Part shown: positions 23,166 to 36,255 of the stretch, one piece after another
Layout of the letters: the number at the start of each line of letters is the position of its first letter
Numbering within the stretch: the first letter of the stretch is position 1
Origin: Eonycteris spelaea
Lineage: Eukaryota; Chordata; Mammalia; Chiroptera; Pteropodidae
Reading direction: 5' to 3'
Length of the DNA stretch: 64,000 nucleotides
Assembly (NCBI GenBank): GCA_003508835.1
Contig: PUFA01000164.1
Location: 1,488,001 to 1,552,000, forward strand
Position numbers and translations under genes: made by a program
The notes under the pieces: generated by a model
What the model was told of the DNA's origin: nothing
Database searches by the model: none
Seen by the model: the letters and a program-made list of their open reading frames with translations, nothing else

Positions 23166-24616
23166 AGTGTAAATACAAGATTTCGGTCATAATAATTTAT
23201 TAAGCTATATATTTGTTTTGTGTAGTGTTCTGTGCCTATGTTTTATTTCACTCTTTGCAGTGATTATGTTTTTCAAGGACTACCGTTTGTCTAATGTGTA
23301 TGTAAAAGTTAAAAAGAAAAGCAGTGGAGAAGTTCTAGGTTTAGGCAAAACCTGTACTGAGGGCACAGATATGAGTTCTAAGGTAGAGGGAACAGTGATG
23401 CTCAAGAAACTGAGAAGCCTTCATATTGACCAGGACAAGCACCCGGATGAAAATGTCTTCCAGAATGATAGTAGACTTTGGAGTGTGAAACAAAACTTCT
23501 CTAGGTAGAAAAAGCCTCAGTAAAGGCATGAAAGATGGCTAAGGTGGGTAGATAATGGAGTAAGAGGTGAAGAAATGACAGTACAGCAACAAAAACAGTA
23601 GTAAAACAAGATTAATCAGAAAATTCTTTTAAAAATAACTTGAGACTTGAGTGGACATCAACAAGAACTATTTATGGAGATAGTTTCTTAACTGTACGCA
23701 AGAAATTAATCTTTGAAAGGTTAGGAATTTTTAATCGGATTTTATACTTCATTCATAGTTGGTAGTTTTAATGTCCCAAGAGTGGTTGGCTCTGAAGATA
23801 AATGTTGTCCATTTATCTCAAGAAAGAAAAATAAATTAACAATCATTATCAACTAATATGTATTAATCAACAACTTTGTGTTTGCTACTGTAAGTGCATT
23901 ATATTGGCAAATAATTCAGTGCAAAGCAAATCCCCTTTGGTACATAAATTATATAATGGAGCAGTGCTGTTATCTGCCGTAATCCCCAGTGGCTATAGGG
24001 AAGCTAGTGTTTAACATTCATTGAGCATTTTTTAACATTCATGATGCTTCAGAGAGACCTGCACATGTTTATGTGCCAGAGAGAACAGAGGTGCCATTTT
24101 TTATTATCCCAGATTCTGATTTTAAAAAGAAACAAAAGTTATTAAAATGAAATGCACAGTATAAATGATAGCCTGCATTTAAATGCAACTTTTCTCTAAG
24201 GAACTCAATGTTCTATTTTAATTATTTCAATTTTATGTCAAACTCACATAAAGGAAGGGGGAAACATCGCCATATTATTGAAGTATATTTAGGTATAACA
24301 TTTTAGCAAGTGTCACAGACAACACTGATCAACACTTTAAAATATCATCACTCAGTACAATTAGTATGGCAAGTCCTGCTATGAGAAATAAACTTACCAC
24401 AGGCCTAATTTCCACAATCTCTGGGTGACACAGTAATTGGGAATGGCAGAACATGTCACATCATTGATTGCGAACCAGCTGCTGCTCTGCCATGGGGAAC
24501 ATAGTTGAAATCCCATCTGGGTGCCTGTTTGGATGAGTGGAGAGCACAATGCCCCCCCCAAAAAGCAATGCCATAGTCTAATCTCCCTGAACAGTGAATG
24601 GGGACCTTATGAGTAT
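23166..24616. other. Unassigned AT-rich DNA
   Basis: No recognised gene or repeat. Two ORFs on opposite strands overlap at 23,218-23,529 (96 and 62 codons). Neither shows a domain. An eight-base C run lies near 24,552. Confidence 0.4.
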
Positions 24617-24647
24617 GATCATAAAACTAGCTCTAGTTTTTATGATC
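24617..24647. repeat. Near-perfect inverted repeat (14-15 bp arms, 2-nt loop)
   Basis: The left arm 'gatcataaaactag' (24,617-24,630) is separated by 'ct' from the right arm 'ctagtttttatgatc' (24,633-24,647). The right arm is its reverse complement apart from one extra T. It could extrude as a short cruciform or fold as an RNA hairpin, but nothing shows a function. Confidence 0.9.
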
Positions 24648-25039
24648 TCAAAGGTTGCTGAGTTCATACACATTACCGCTAATAATACAACTGTATTATA
24701 CTACTCTAGATTTTAGGTTGCACAACATATATAAAAATTTTTACTTTTCTAATAATTTTAGCATGAAAAATCAATATTTTTTAAATTACCTTTCTGTTAT
24801 TCATGAAGAAAGAAAAATCAAAGTAATGGTAATTTGAAACTATAATTCCCTTAGCACTTAATAGAAAGCTACCAAATTAATTTAATACGTCACTCATTCT
24901 AGAGTAATGGAAGCTGTTGACATTTTTCATTTTTCTTTCAGTAAAATGTGTCTTTCTACAATTACTTGACTGCAATTCATGGCTGCAAGTCAGCTGTCAG
25001 AATTAGCAATTAATAACAGATACTAATTTTTCACAAGTA
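24648..25039. other. Unassigned AT-rich DNA
   Basis: No recognised gene or repeat. A 60-codon plus-strand ORF (24,655-24,837) has no domain. Confidence 0.4.
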
Positions 25040-25245
25040 CCAAGATTTACATATCATCAGGAAGTAGAGCAGCAAGGTGACTTGGGCCCAATCCTCGCTT
25101 TGCTTGGAGTCCCTGAACATATTACTTAACTTCCCTATACTGCCATTTCTTCACCTACAAAGCAAAGTTGATACTAACAGAGAATTATATGTCAAGCTTT
25201 AAGAACAGTGCTTACTAATGCTCACTACATATTTACTATTAATTA
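25040..25245 (+). mobile_element. MIR SINE, plus strand
   Basis: The words 'aacatattacttaacttccc' (25,117), 'ctgccatttcttcacctac' (25,140), 'gttgatactaacagag' and 'agaacagtgcttactaatgc' follow the MIR order ('gggcaagttacttaacctct...tcagtttcctcatctgtaaaatggggataataatag...acagtgcctggcacatagtaag'). Confidence 0.75.
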
Positions 25246-25929
25246 TTTATAATTATTAGCCAGGTTCTGGATTAATGAAACCTCAGCAGATGAAGGGACA
25301 TCTAAGCAGACGCATGGGGCTGGGTTTTTGGAGGGAGCACAATGCAAAGACAGTATAAAATTACCCTGATTGATAGCTGGGCCTGTTGTTACTGCTCTCT
25401 AGTCACATCCAGTTACACATTTCCTGAAGTTGTGCTTCTTTGTTCTCCAGGGGTTTTGTTTGTTTGTCTGTCTGTCTGCCAGTCCGTTTCCAATAGTTTT
25501 TATAATTCCTAGCAACCTGAGACTCTATTGTTCATTCCTAGCATGTCAGATTCAATGGATGTGGGTTTGGCCCCTGACATCCCATCACATGACTTACCCA
25601 AATGGCATTCTGTGTGCTACGGTAATCATAAAGAAGCGTATAAAATCCTATTTCTGAGAATGATTTAGTAAACACAACCTGGAAAAGATAATAACTTTAA
25701 GAAAATAAACATATGCTTCAAATAGGTGATCAGCTTCAAATATGTTCTCTCAGCTCTCATTGACATCAGAAAGTATGGTCATGACCGAGTCAACCATTAC
25801 ACAGAACGACTTTCCTATGTTCTAAAAAAATATCCTATAAAGCTGGAATGGTAATAACTAATGTATGTTATTTTATTTTATTTCCACTCTGGCCTCTGCC
25901 TGTGGGAAAAATAGGTACTTTGTGCTAAT
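25246..25929. other. Unassigned DNA
   Basis: No recognisable gene or repeat family. A 75-codon plus-strand ORF (25,430-25,657) includes a short GTTT/GTCT run and no domain. Confidence 0.4.
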
Positions 25930-26039
25930 CAAAATTGCCTGCCTGATGGGGGTACACAGGAATTCTCTGTACTTTCTACTCAATTTCTCTGTGAACCTAA
26001 AACTGCTCTAAAAAATAAAGTTTATTAATTTTAAAAAAT
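25930..26039 (+). mobile_element. L1ME-type 3' UTR end with A-rich tail, plus strand
   Basis: 'caggaattctctgtactttc' (25,958), 'tactcaatttctctgtgaac' and 'ctaaaactgctctaaaaaat' (25,998), then 'aaagtttattaattttaaaa', match the 3' terminus of old L1M/L1ME elements very well ('gaactctctgtactttctgctcaattttgctgtgaacctaaaactgctctaaaaaataaagtctatt'). Confidence 0.88.
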
Positions 26040-27359
26040 ACCTACCTGATTCAAGGGAACATAATATTTCATTACAATTCTGCCTCTTCTAGTACGTGTT
26101 TTCCTAAAACCTTTGTTCTCTGGAATAGATATGACTTTATAAATGACCTTTCTATCTTAACACTCTTCTCTGACTCTAATTCATAGGCAAAAGTGAAAAA
26201 TGCAGTGAACAAGGAAAGGGCAAGGTAATCATTTAATCTCTATTGCAGAAAAAGAAATTCTACCTTTAGGATCAATTAGCCAATTGTACTAAATGTAGGT
26301 ATAATGGTGGATAAGATAAAATAAAGAATGCACGTCCTATGTCTAGCTTTTATTCACATGTTAATTTGGATAAAATCACCATGGACCATCAGGCAGGTAA
26401 ATTTTCAAAGGGCTGATGGCAAAATCTGGGGAGTTTTATACTAATGATTATTTAATTTTGAGAAATCACTGGAAGGATAAGCCATTTTATAGCATTTATC
26501 TTTATGTAAGTAGATGTTTACATTTTTATATACCCCATTTGACCATGGACAACTGACAAATTAAGCTTCACCATCTTTTATTCAGTTAATTAGGCACAAC
26601 TCATTCAAAAAAATCATAAAGCAACATCCAACAATTTATGTTATAAACAATATAAAAAATAAGAAAGTGAGGAGACTGCCCTGACCTTAGGTAAAGAGAG
26701 GTAAGATCAAGAGAGAGAATAATATGCAAAAACAAGAGTCTCAGATGGATTCATTAAATCCAAAAGTAAAATCTGCAGTTTCTACATGAATAAATAGGCT
26801 TCTGAAAATTTTCTGTAAATACTATTTCTCCCAACTAAGCTTCTAATAACTATTAAATATCAGTAAGTTTGTGGTTATATTGTCTGAGAAATACCTAGAA
26901 TTCAGATAGTCGGGCCGCTGATGAAGGGCAGATTCATATTTTTAAAATAATGTTAACATCTGAGAATAAGAATGACATTCTCTTATTTAAAAAAAGGCAA
27001 ACGAATACCTTGATACGGACCCAAGTCTGCAGAGATGACCAGCTAAATTCTGTATATAAATGAATGTAGGAAGGAAGTATCCAAGCATATCGCAAAGATT
27101 CTAAATCCATTTCACCACAGAGTGACTGACACTCTTAAATCCTAGGCCACAGAGCTCAGTTTTCTCCAAGGTATCTCAGCTGTCACTATGTATGATAACA
27201 AGACATAAATGGAACAACCATATTTATATGACTCTTTCCATCAGGAGAGAATTGGTCCAAATATACAATTGTCTATTAAGGACACTACTAAATTTTTATC
27301 AAGAAAACAACAAAGATGTAATATGAATACAAGAAAATAAATGTGTATTTGGTATTTCA
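26040..27359. other. Unassigned AT-rich DNA
   Basis: No recognised gene or repeat. A 105-codon minus-strand ORF starts at the end of this stretch (27,241-27,558) and continues over the next MIR-like segment. It has no domain. Confidence 0.4.
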
Positions 27360-27445
27360 GTGAACATGAGTAAATAGAGGCAGAGAGACAGGCTACTTGT
27401 TCAGCATCAGGAGCAGAGTCATTAAGATTCAAATTCAAAAGAAGA
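27360..27445 (-). mobile_element. Possible MIR fragment, minus strand
   Basis: 'agaggcagagagacaggc' (27,376), 'cagagtcattaagattcaaa' (27,413) resemble the inverted MIR part that contains the tRNA-like B-box neighbourhood ('gaggcacagagaggttaag...gcagagccgggattcaaacc'). Confidence 0.4.
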
Positions 27446-27894
27446 TATGCTAAAATATGCTTTTGTTTTGCCCCTCCAAAAGTTATAATTTTATCTGCAT
27501 TGCTCTTATTCCTTTCTCCCACACCAAAATAAAGCATAATTAAAATGTTCATATACAAAGAGAATTGCTTAAGATTCTAGAAAAGCAGGTGCCTATATCA
27601 AGCTTACGCAAACTACATTACAATTCTTCTTGATAGCCAGACGTCAGAGAATATCACAAACAAGCATATGCTTCTTAAAAAATATTTTTGCTAATAGTAA
27701 TCATGAGTATTATACTAATCAATAACAGAGTAGACACCCTCAATGCCTGCCTGTTCCTCAACAGAGTATTTATTACCTTGAAAGGCCAGATTTACAAACC
27801 ACTGGAAGAAAAAGTTTACACTCTTAAAATGGAATATAAATTAATACAATAAGGCCCTCATTTGAGGAAGAGAAGTCTAGAGTTGTCGTATTTA
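27446..27894. other. Unassigned AT-rich DNA
   Basis: No recognised gene or repeat. Confidence 0.4.
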
Positions 27895-28930
27895 AAACAG
27901 AATAAACTATTGTCTGGACATTCTCTTTTTTCACTCAGTAATATGTTATTTTATCTACACCAATAACTTTAACATCTATGTGAGGATGACGCCAAATTAC
28001 ATCTTCATCAGAGGCATCTATTCTACACTGCACATGTGAATTTCTGTTTGCCAGTGGTGTCTCCAATATTGATCTTCAAGTGTCTAAATTCAACATGTCA
28101 AACTAGAACAATCAGCTGAAAATTATTCTCTTCCAACATTCTCTAATGTAGTAAAAGGCCCTACACTCCATGCAGTCATTTGTGAAAGTCCAAACCCACG
28201 AGTCCTTTGATACATCTATTTTACAGCAATCTTCCATAATGCTGATTTTACCTCTTAAATACTTCTAACCTTTCACTTTTATCCATCTCTACTGTCACTA
28301 TCCTTACCCAAGAACCACTATCTTTTGCCTGGCACACTGGATTGGCTACCTAACCAGTTTGATGACATTAATTCTCTCCTTTATTAATCTGTAATGTGCT
28401 TGGCTTTCAGTGTAACATTTTTTTGTGAAATAAATAATATATCACTCTCCTAAAAATCTTTGAGTGTGATTAGAATGAAGACTTCAACCCTTAACATAAT
28501 CTATGAGGCCTTCGATCTCCATCACCTATCTCTGACCTCTTGTCGCACCACCCCATTTATTGTTCTTTGCTCTTTAGCCACACCAGCCTTTATCCAGTTC
28601 CTGTACATCTTGTTTCCCAACCTCCACAGTTGTTTCTATCAGTCAATTCTTCCTTCCTAGGATTTACAGACTTATATCCTTCTCACATTTCGGATCTCAA
28701 TTCAATCTCACATATTTGACTTTCTAGATGTGACTAGATCCCTGTGATAAACTCCATTAAAACCACTATAATTAATACTTCTACAATTATATGACGACTG
28801 TCATTATCTCCTATAAGAATAGAAAATAGCCAGGAGCATTATTTCTGTTTATTTCGCTCACCTAGCCTCTAGCTCAATGCCTGTCATGTAATAGACACAA
28901 AATAAATATTTGAAGACTAAAGAAACAGAT
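27895..28930 (+). mobile_element. L2 LINE, about 1 kb, plus strand (ORF2 end plus 3' UTR)
   Basis: L2 landmarks run in order. These are a 'tgctgatgactcccaaatttacatctcc'-like block (27,983), a 'catctcaaacttaacatgtccaaaact'-like block (28,080), 'ctgtcactatccttaccc' (28,291), 'atctatgaggccttcgatct' (28,499), 'agccacaccagcctttatcc' (28,576), 'tctcacatttcggatctcaa' (28,680) and the 3' end 'caatgcctgtcatgtaatag' (28,875), then 'aaataaatatttgaagac'. All frames are disrupted. A 66-codon ORF (28,460-28,660) is a by-product. It faces another L2 on the opposite strand about 430 bp downstream. Confidence 0.85.
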
Positions 28931-29359
28931 GAAGGCTATTGTAGGTTTTTAAAAAAGACTAATGAATTGATGAGGATGGAACTTACCATGCAGAGCAGTT
29001 CCCTAATGGAATCACAGGCAGAAAAATCTATCCCTAGTGCCTAAAAGAGCTTGAATTTTAAAATCATTTTTTACAGTAAGAAGGGAATTATAGGGGATTC
29101 AAAATGTTGCTTTAAGCTTAAAAGGTTCAGGTAGTTTACCAGTTAGTTGATTTTCATTTATAATTTAAAGAAAATAAAACATGCAAGGTATGGAACCTCA
29201 GCTTCCACAATCAAAATAATCAATGTGTACCTAAGATAGCCCTGTCCTTAAAGGTACAATGACATCTACATGCATTGACTGATCCCAGGTTATGTCACAA
29301 AATGTCAACAAGCACATTTTGAGGCAAAGGATTTAAAAGAGGGAAGTGAGCTTAAAACA
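28931..29359. other. Unassigned spacer between two facing L2 copies
   Basis: AT-rich DNA without a recognised feature, between the 3' end of the plus-strand L2 and the minus-strand L2. Confidence 0.4.
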
Positions 29360-29830
29360 CATTATACAGGGCTTTCTAGGCAATTGCAAGGTATTGGGCT
29401 TTTATGGAGTAAAACAGGGACCTCTGCAGATTTTGAGCAGACGAGGGAAACACTCCACTCTAAAAGATCACTCTGACTGCTTTATTGTAAATAGATGTAG
29501 CAGCACAAGGAGAGAAGCAAGGAGATGAGGTACGAGGCCCATGCAATAATCCTGGCAAATAACAGAGGCTCAGCCAAAGGAAGCACCCATGACAAAATGG
29601 TCAGAGTCTTGATATGTACTAAAGGTAGAGTCAGTAGGATTTCTCGACTGATGAATATCGGGTGTGAGAGAAGAGTAATCAAAGTCGTTTTGGTCTAGCA
29701 AACGGAACACTAAAAGTAAAGAAACTTTTCGGGTGGGTAAAGATCGAGAATTCAGGTTTAGACATATTAACCAATGGGATGTTAATTCTCATATGCAAAA
29801 GTTCATCATTAAGGACCTAAACTTCAATGC
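29360..29830 (-). mobile_element. L2 LINE fragment, minus strand
   Basis: Inverted L2 text is clear: 'gattttgagcagacgaggga' (29,430), 'agatcactctgactgcttta' (29,465), 'catgcaataatcctggc' (29,540), 'ggtagagtcagtaggatttc' (29,623), 'gggtgtgagagaagagtaat' (29,660) and 'gttcaggtttagacatatta'-like words (29,750). This corresponds to the L2 ORF2 end and 3' UTR. Short ORFs on both strands here derive from the repeat. Confidence 0.85.
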
Positions 29831-29929
29831 AAAAACTCGATAAGTTTCCTTCTTTGTTTCCACATTATTCTTTTATTTCAGACATCTTCAAAAAGTTAAA
29901 GAAACAAAATGGGGAGCATGGCATAGAGA

Positions 29930-30065
29930 AGGAATGCAGTCAGCATTATGTGATGGCTAGGTGGCGGGACAGAGGAGGGAGGAAGCAATTGGGGGGATTG
30001 TTTTATGAATTACACAGATGTCTAATCAATGTACTGTATATTTGAAACTAATTTAAATATTTTTT
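29930..30065 (+). mobile_element. Probable L1MA-type 3' UTR fragment, plus strand
   Basis: 'gaattacacagatgtctaat' (30,007) and 'tgtactgtatatttgaaact' (30,030) then 'aatttaaat' resemble the L1MA 3' terminus ('aaaaatgtcgaatcactatgttgtacacctgaaactaatataat'). The same text occurs in a better preserved copy near 46,530. Confidence 0.5.
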
Positions 30066-31014
30066 CAAAAGTCAAAGAAACAATAATATTAATATAGCAT
30101 AATCTCCCCACATACCTCAAAAGGCATACACAAGCACTACAACTCTGCCATGAAGTTTACTCATTTTAATAGAACATTTTCCGTGAGTATATAAGACTAG
30201 AAATGGAAGCAAATGCACTAGCTGTGTCATTTCAGGTACACAGCAACATTCTTTAATTAGAATAACTAAATAAATTTTTTGCCTATGTTTATTTTCTCAA
30301 TTATGTTTATAAATAACAGTAAACAATAGTACTATATAGTCTAATAGTTATTTAATAAGTCCTTAAAATACAGGATCCTTTAACCTTATCAATTAATAAA
30401 TCTACAAACCAAATATAATTAGAGGGATTCTCAAGAGACTACTGCAATATTTAAATATTTATAATTGAGTGGTGTCCCTTCAACAATAGATAATTTAATA
30501 ACAAATATGTATTAATTGTTTTGATTCAAATGTTTCCAAAATAATCAGTAACCACTAGAAATAATATTAAAACAAATAATAATCTAAGAATGTCCGTTAA
30601 CAGAATAACAACCAAGCACAAAGGCAGAATTAACACAAGTGCAAATAATATCTGACTGCTTAAATTAAATTTATCCAGTCAATATTTTTAACCTTTTCCA
30701 GTGTAATTTAATGAGGTTGTGCATAAAGATAGACTAGCATAATAATTTGTTTTTTTACAAATAAAAATGAAACTCCTCACTGCCTACAGCTGAAAGAAAT
30801 ATAATTTTGAGTTATACCATTAAAGCCAATTTAAACGAATAATATTGGGCCAACATTGAGCCACTACATAACATAAAGTATATAAAAAACAGTTATGCAA
30901 ATGAAAACACAAAAATCATAAATGTTTTTTGGTGTCTCCAATACATGTTTTCTTATATACTGAACAAATAATTTTACAGGAGAAAGACCAGTGAATTAAC
31001 GATGGGTGGCTTTT
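30066..31014. other. Unassigned AT-rich DNA
   Basis: Very AT-rich with many TAAT words. No gene or repeat family was recognised. Confidence 0.4.
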
Positions 31015-31101
31015 CAGCTTCTAGGCAAGATGAAGAATCCAAAATTGGGTTTACCCTCCTTCCTGAAACAGCCATAAATCAGAAAAAAATATATGAAAAT
31101 T

Positions 31102-31104
<3 letters not shown>

Positions 31105-31142
<38 letters not shown>
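31105..31142. repeat. (AC)19 dinucleotide microsatellite
   Basis: An uninterrupted AC run of 38 bp sits in the 5' UTR of the large L1. Confidence 0.98.
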
Positions 31143-31144
<2 letters not shown>

Positions 31145-34100
31145 TTAAAGAAACTGCTTATCATGTAATAAAGGACAGCTTCCTGAGAGAGACGAAATGA
31201 GTGAGCTGAAGTCTATGTCTTCCCCAGCTTACTGCTTGACAAAGTTTCTAGGCAAGTAGGGAGAGAAATCCCAGGCAGAATGCAATGCATTCCCTGAATT
31301 TAAGAGACAAAGCTGAAAGTCCAGGGAGACCAAGGCAGCTAAAATTCTTATGAGAGTATTGATGTGAGAATGCTGCACCAAAAAAGAATACGCAGATTAG
31401 CAGAGTTCCCCTCAAATATTCAGCATAATGCTGATTAGGATGAATGAGGAAACTCTCTGAGGACAGGAAAAGTACCACCTGAAAGATGAAAGGGAACTGT
31501 CTAGCACTCACACACGGCTGTTTCCATGAGTCATTTTGGAAAAACTAAAAATTCACAAGTACTGGGTATATAGTACCTAGCACCTCAGTAGCAGAGAAAA
31601 ATAGCCTTTCAGCACGCTCCAACACTGACTAACATACCATTAAAGCAAGACCTGAAAGAATCAAACTGTCTCCAATAGCTCAATACCAACTCAGAAAGAA
31701 AGCTCAAGGATCTGAATAGCAATACAAAAATATCCAATACCCAACAAGTTTAAATTTATAATCTGGCATTCAACCAAAAATTACTAAGCATGCAAAGAAG
31801 AAAGCATAATCCATTATGAGGAGGATCATCAATAGAAATAAAATGAACCCAAAACTAGTACAGATGATAGAATCAAACGCAAAGACATGAAAACAGTTAT
31901 ACTATTTTCCATATGTCAAAAAAAGTTATGATATAGAAAATTTTTAAAAGACCCACATAACTTCTAGAGATGAAATAAAATATCTCATATAAAACATACA
32001 CTGGGTGGGATCACCAACAGATTAAACATTGTAGAGCAAAAAAATTAGTAAACTTAAAACTCAGCAAGAAAAAAATGTAAATTAAAAGAGTTTCAGTGAG
32101 CTGTGGGACAACTTTAAAAGCCCCAAATTCAAGTAATTGAAGTACCTAAGGTGGTCAGAAAAAATATTTGAGATATTATGGCTTTATTTTTTCCAAATCT
32201 GTTAAAACTATAAACCCAAAATGCAAGGTCATTACTCCCAAGCATCAGAAAAACATGAATTAAAAAAAAAAAAAAGATACCAAGATACAACATAATACAA
32301 TTTCTTAAACTAGTGAAAAAGAGAAAAAGTTAAAAGTACCCAGAGAATAAAATATGTTGAAAGAAGCAATAAAGATAACAGCACATTTCTCATTAGAAAC
32401 AACTGAAGTAAGGAGAAAGTCAAGCAAGACTCAAAGTATTAAAAGAAACAGAGCTGTCATTCTGGAATTCTATACAAAGTGAAATATCTCTTAAAAATGC
32501 AAATGAAACAATGACATTTCAGACATACTGAAAACATTCATCAACAGTAGATCTTTATTATCAGAAATATAAAGGATGCCCTTCAGGCAAAAGAAAATGA
32601 TACCAGAGGGAATTATAGATCTATATAAAGGAAAGTAGAATTCTGTAATTGGTAAGCTTAAAGCAAAATATATCATTTTATTATTTAAATCATTTTAAAA
32701 GACAATTGATTGCTTAAACAAAAATACACAATGCAGAAAATCAGTGAGGTGATAGAAAACTTGAACAAAACTACTAACTTAACCAAAGTCTTTAGAACAC
32801 ACTTCCCAACTACAGTACGTGTACATTCTTTCCAAGTATACATGAATCATTTATTAAGACAGACCAGAGTCTGACACTTTATCAAGTTTCATTAAATTTA
32901 AAATAAATCAGGTCATTCATGATATGTTCTATAACCACAACAAATTAAAATGATACCAGTAATAGAAAGACATCTTGATTATCCCCAAATATTTAAAAAG
33001 TAAATAACAAACTTCTATATAACATATGTTTATAACCCAAAGAGAAATAAACTCAATCCAAAATAAAATAAATTCTGAACTGAATGACAATCAAAACTCA
33101 ACAAATCAGAATCTGTGGGGTCTCACCAAAGCAGTCATTAATGGAAACTAAAAGCAATATGTGCCTATAATAAAAAGATCTCAAATCAATGACCTCAGGT
33201 TCCAACTTAGGAAACTGAAAAAAATCATAACAAAATAAATCCAAAGAAGCAGAAGAGAGAAATTAACAATAAAAGATTAGAAATAAATGAAATATAAAGC
33301 AAAAAAATCATAATAATAGAGAAAAATCAATGAAACAAGTAGATTATTCTTGTTGAAGATAAGTAAGGAAAAAAGGCAGGAGTCAGAAAAAAGAGAGAAT
33401 ATACAGATTATCGATAACAAGAATAAAAAATGTGACATCATTACAGAATCTAGAGATATTTAAAGGAAAATAGGGGGCATCACAAACGATGGTGGAAATT
33501 TGACACATAAAATAAATGGACAAATTCCTTGAAAAACAAACTACTATATCTCATCAAAAAGTGATGATTTGTAAAGTACCATGAAAACTAAAAAAGTTAT
33601 TTTTTGTTTAAAAGTTTTTGCATGAGTAAAATCCCAAGTTGGAATGGCTTCACTAGTGAATTCTATTAAACATTTATGGAAGAAATGCTACTAATATATA
33701 TACTCTTCTAGAAAATTTAAAAGGGGCAAAAATCTCCAACTCATTCAATCAGGCAAATATTATTCTGATACCATAAACAGACAAAAATACTATAAGAAAA
33801 TTACAGATCAGTATGCTTCATAAATATAAATTCCAAAATTCTAAATAATATTTTAGTTAATTGGAACTAACAACATATATTTTAAAAATGACCAAGAGCT
33901 ATTTCTCCTTGAAATGCAAGCTTATTTTAACATTTGAAAATCAATCAATATAATTTCCAATTTAATAATCTAAAAAACTATAAATTATAGAATCATTCTA
34001 ATCATCTCATCAAGATATTGAAAAAGTATGAGAAAATCCAGTATTTATTCTTGGTAAAAATGATCACCAAAGTAGGAAGAGAAGGACAATCCTTTAGTTT

Positions 34101-34961
34101 TATAAAGGGCATCTTCCAAAATCCTATAACTAATATGATACATAATGGAGTAAGAGATACTTTGAAAAGATGTTGGTTTCACCACTTCAATTCAATATTG
34201 CACTGAAGATACTTGCCAGTGAGATCAAGCAAGAAAAGACACAAAGCCTTGGAAGAGCAGACATAAAACTTTTTATTCACAGATGACATGATCAATTATG
34301 TAGAAAAACCAGTGGAATGCACACAAAAAAAGCTACTAATAGGTGAGAATAAGGAAGATTATAGTATATTAGATCAAAATACCAAAAAAATCTCTTTGCA
34401 TAGTGGCAAAAAATAGAAACCTGAAATTTAAAATGTCATTTATAATAGTATCCAAATATATGAAATACTTAGGTGTAAATCTGACAAATGTGTAGAAAAG
34501 TACAAAATATTGAGAAAAATGTTTAAAAATTTAAATAAATGTAAAAATGTACTATATTTAAGAATCAAAAGTTCAATATTGTTAATATGTCAATTTTCCC
34601 CAAATGTGCATCATGTACATTTATCTACAAATTCAATGTAATCCCAAACAAAATCAAACAAGTTTTTTTTAATAGAAATTAATGACTAGATTCTGAAATA
34701 TATGAAAATTCAAAGGTCCCAGAATATCTAAACAATTTTGAAAAAGATAAAAAGAACAAAGTCGGAGTAAGACTACTTACTTGCAGCTTATTATAAAGGT
34801 ATTATAAAGACAGACAAATAGTATATACAAAATAGAATGTCCAGGAATAAATCTACACATATATGGACAACTGCTTTTTTGACAAAGTTTTAAAGTGAAT
34901 CTAGTGGAACAAGGATAGTCTTTTCAACACATGGTGCTGGAAACATTTGGTACCTATTTGC

Positions 34962-35159
34962 AAAAAAAAAAAAAAAAAGAAAGAAAGAAAGAAAGAAGAA
35001 AGAAAGAAAGAAAAAGAAAGAAAGAAAAAAGAAAGAAAGAAAAAAAAAAGGAGAAAAACAGGAGAGAAAGAAATGGAGAGGAGAAGAGGAAATGAAGGAA
35101 AGAGAGGGAGAAAAGGGAGGGAGGAGGGGAGGAGGGAGGAAGGAAGGAAAAGAAAAAAT
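34962..35159. repeat. Polypurine tract: A-run, (GAAA)n and GGA/GAGG-rich part
   Basis: From an 18-base A run through (GAAA)n to a G-rich GGAG/GGAA part, almost every base on the plus strand is A or G. By eye I see only three pyrimidines between 34,962 and 35,159. It lies inside L1 ORF2 sequence, which continues on both sides, so it grew by local expansion or by insertion. Lysine/glutamate-rich (plus) and phenylalanine/serine-rich (minus) ORFs through it are low-complexity artefacts. Confidence 0.97.
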
Positions 35160-36190
35160 TCTATCGAAACCACATTACTTACAAAAATTAACTAAAATGG
35201 ATCATATGCCATAATGTAAAACCTAAAACTTTAAAATTTCCAGAAGAAAACATACTAGAAACTTGTAATTTGGGGTTAGCAAGTAGATTTTTTAGATATG
35301 AAACAGAAAGCAAGGTCCTTAAAAGAAAATATTGGAACACTGATAAACTGTACTTCATCAAAATTAAAATTTCTGCTCTTCAGAAAACAGTGGAAGAGAA
35401 TTAGAAGATAAGTCACAGACTGGGAGAAAAAAGCATACATTTAATAAATGACTTGTATCCAGAGTATATAAAGAAAACTCAAAAGTCAATAATAAGAAAG
35501 CAACACAATACTAAAAATGGGCCAAAAAATTTGAACAGGTTGTCAAAAAAGATATTCAGATAGCAAGTAAGCACATGTAAATCTGTTCTAACATCATTAA
35601 TCATTAGAGAATTGTAAATGAAACGAGTGATCAACAAACTATTGGTGGTGAAGTGGAAGAACTCCATACCCAGCTGATGGAAATATAAAATGATACAAAC
35701 ACTTTAGTAAACAATTTGACAGTTTCTTTAAATGCCAACATACACCTACTACACATGATCCCACCATTCAAATCTTAGATAATTACCTAAGAGAAATCAA
35801 AACCTGTGCCCATACGAAGACTTACATGCTGTTCATAGTAGCTTTATTTGTAATAGCCAAACCTGGACAACCCAAATGTTCATTAATAAGTCAGTAAATA
35901 ACAACTTGTGATATATCCATACAATGGAGTACTATATGACAAAAAGGAGTAACTTATTTATACATGATAGAAGATGGATAAATTTCAAAATAATTATGTT
36001 AAATGAAAAGAAGCCAAAAAGTATCCTTACCCTCCTTCTAAAGCCCATATCCTGTACATTAGCTAATTCAGAGTAACTGAAAGTAGAACAGTAGTTGCCT
36101 AGGAATGAAGTGACTAATAAGGGTAGGACTGATGGATTCAACAGAATTTCAAGGGCAGGAAAATTTGGGGGAGAAGGTCATCGTGGTCAT

Positions 36191-36255
36191 TATCTTGATT
36201 TCAGTGATGGTTTCACTGGTGTAAATATATCTTGATTTCAGTGATGGTTTCACTG

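Noticed and set aside
34901..35195. Lys/Glu-rich (plus) and Phe/Ser/Leu-rich (minus) ORFs
   Set aside because: They are translations of the polypurine microsatellite inside an L1, not genes.
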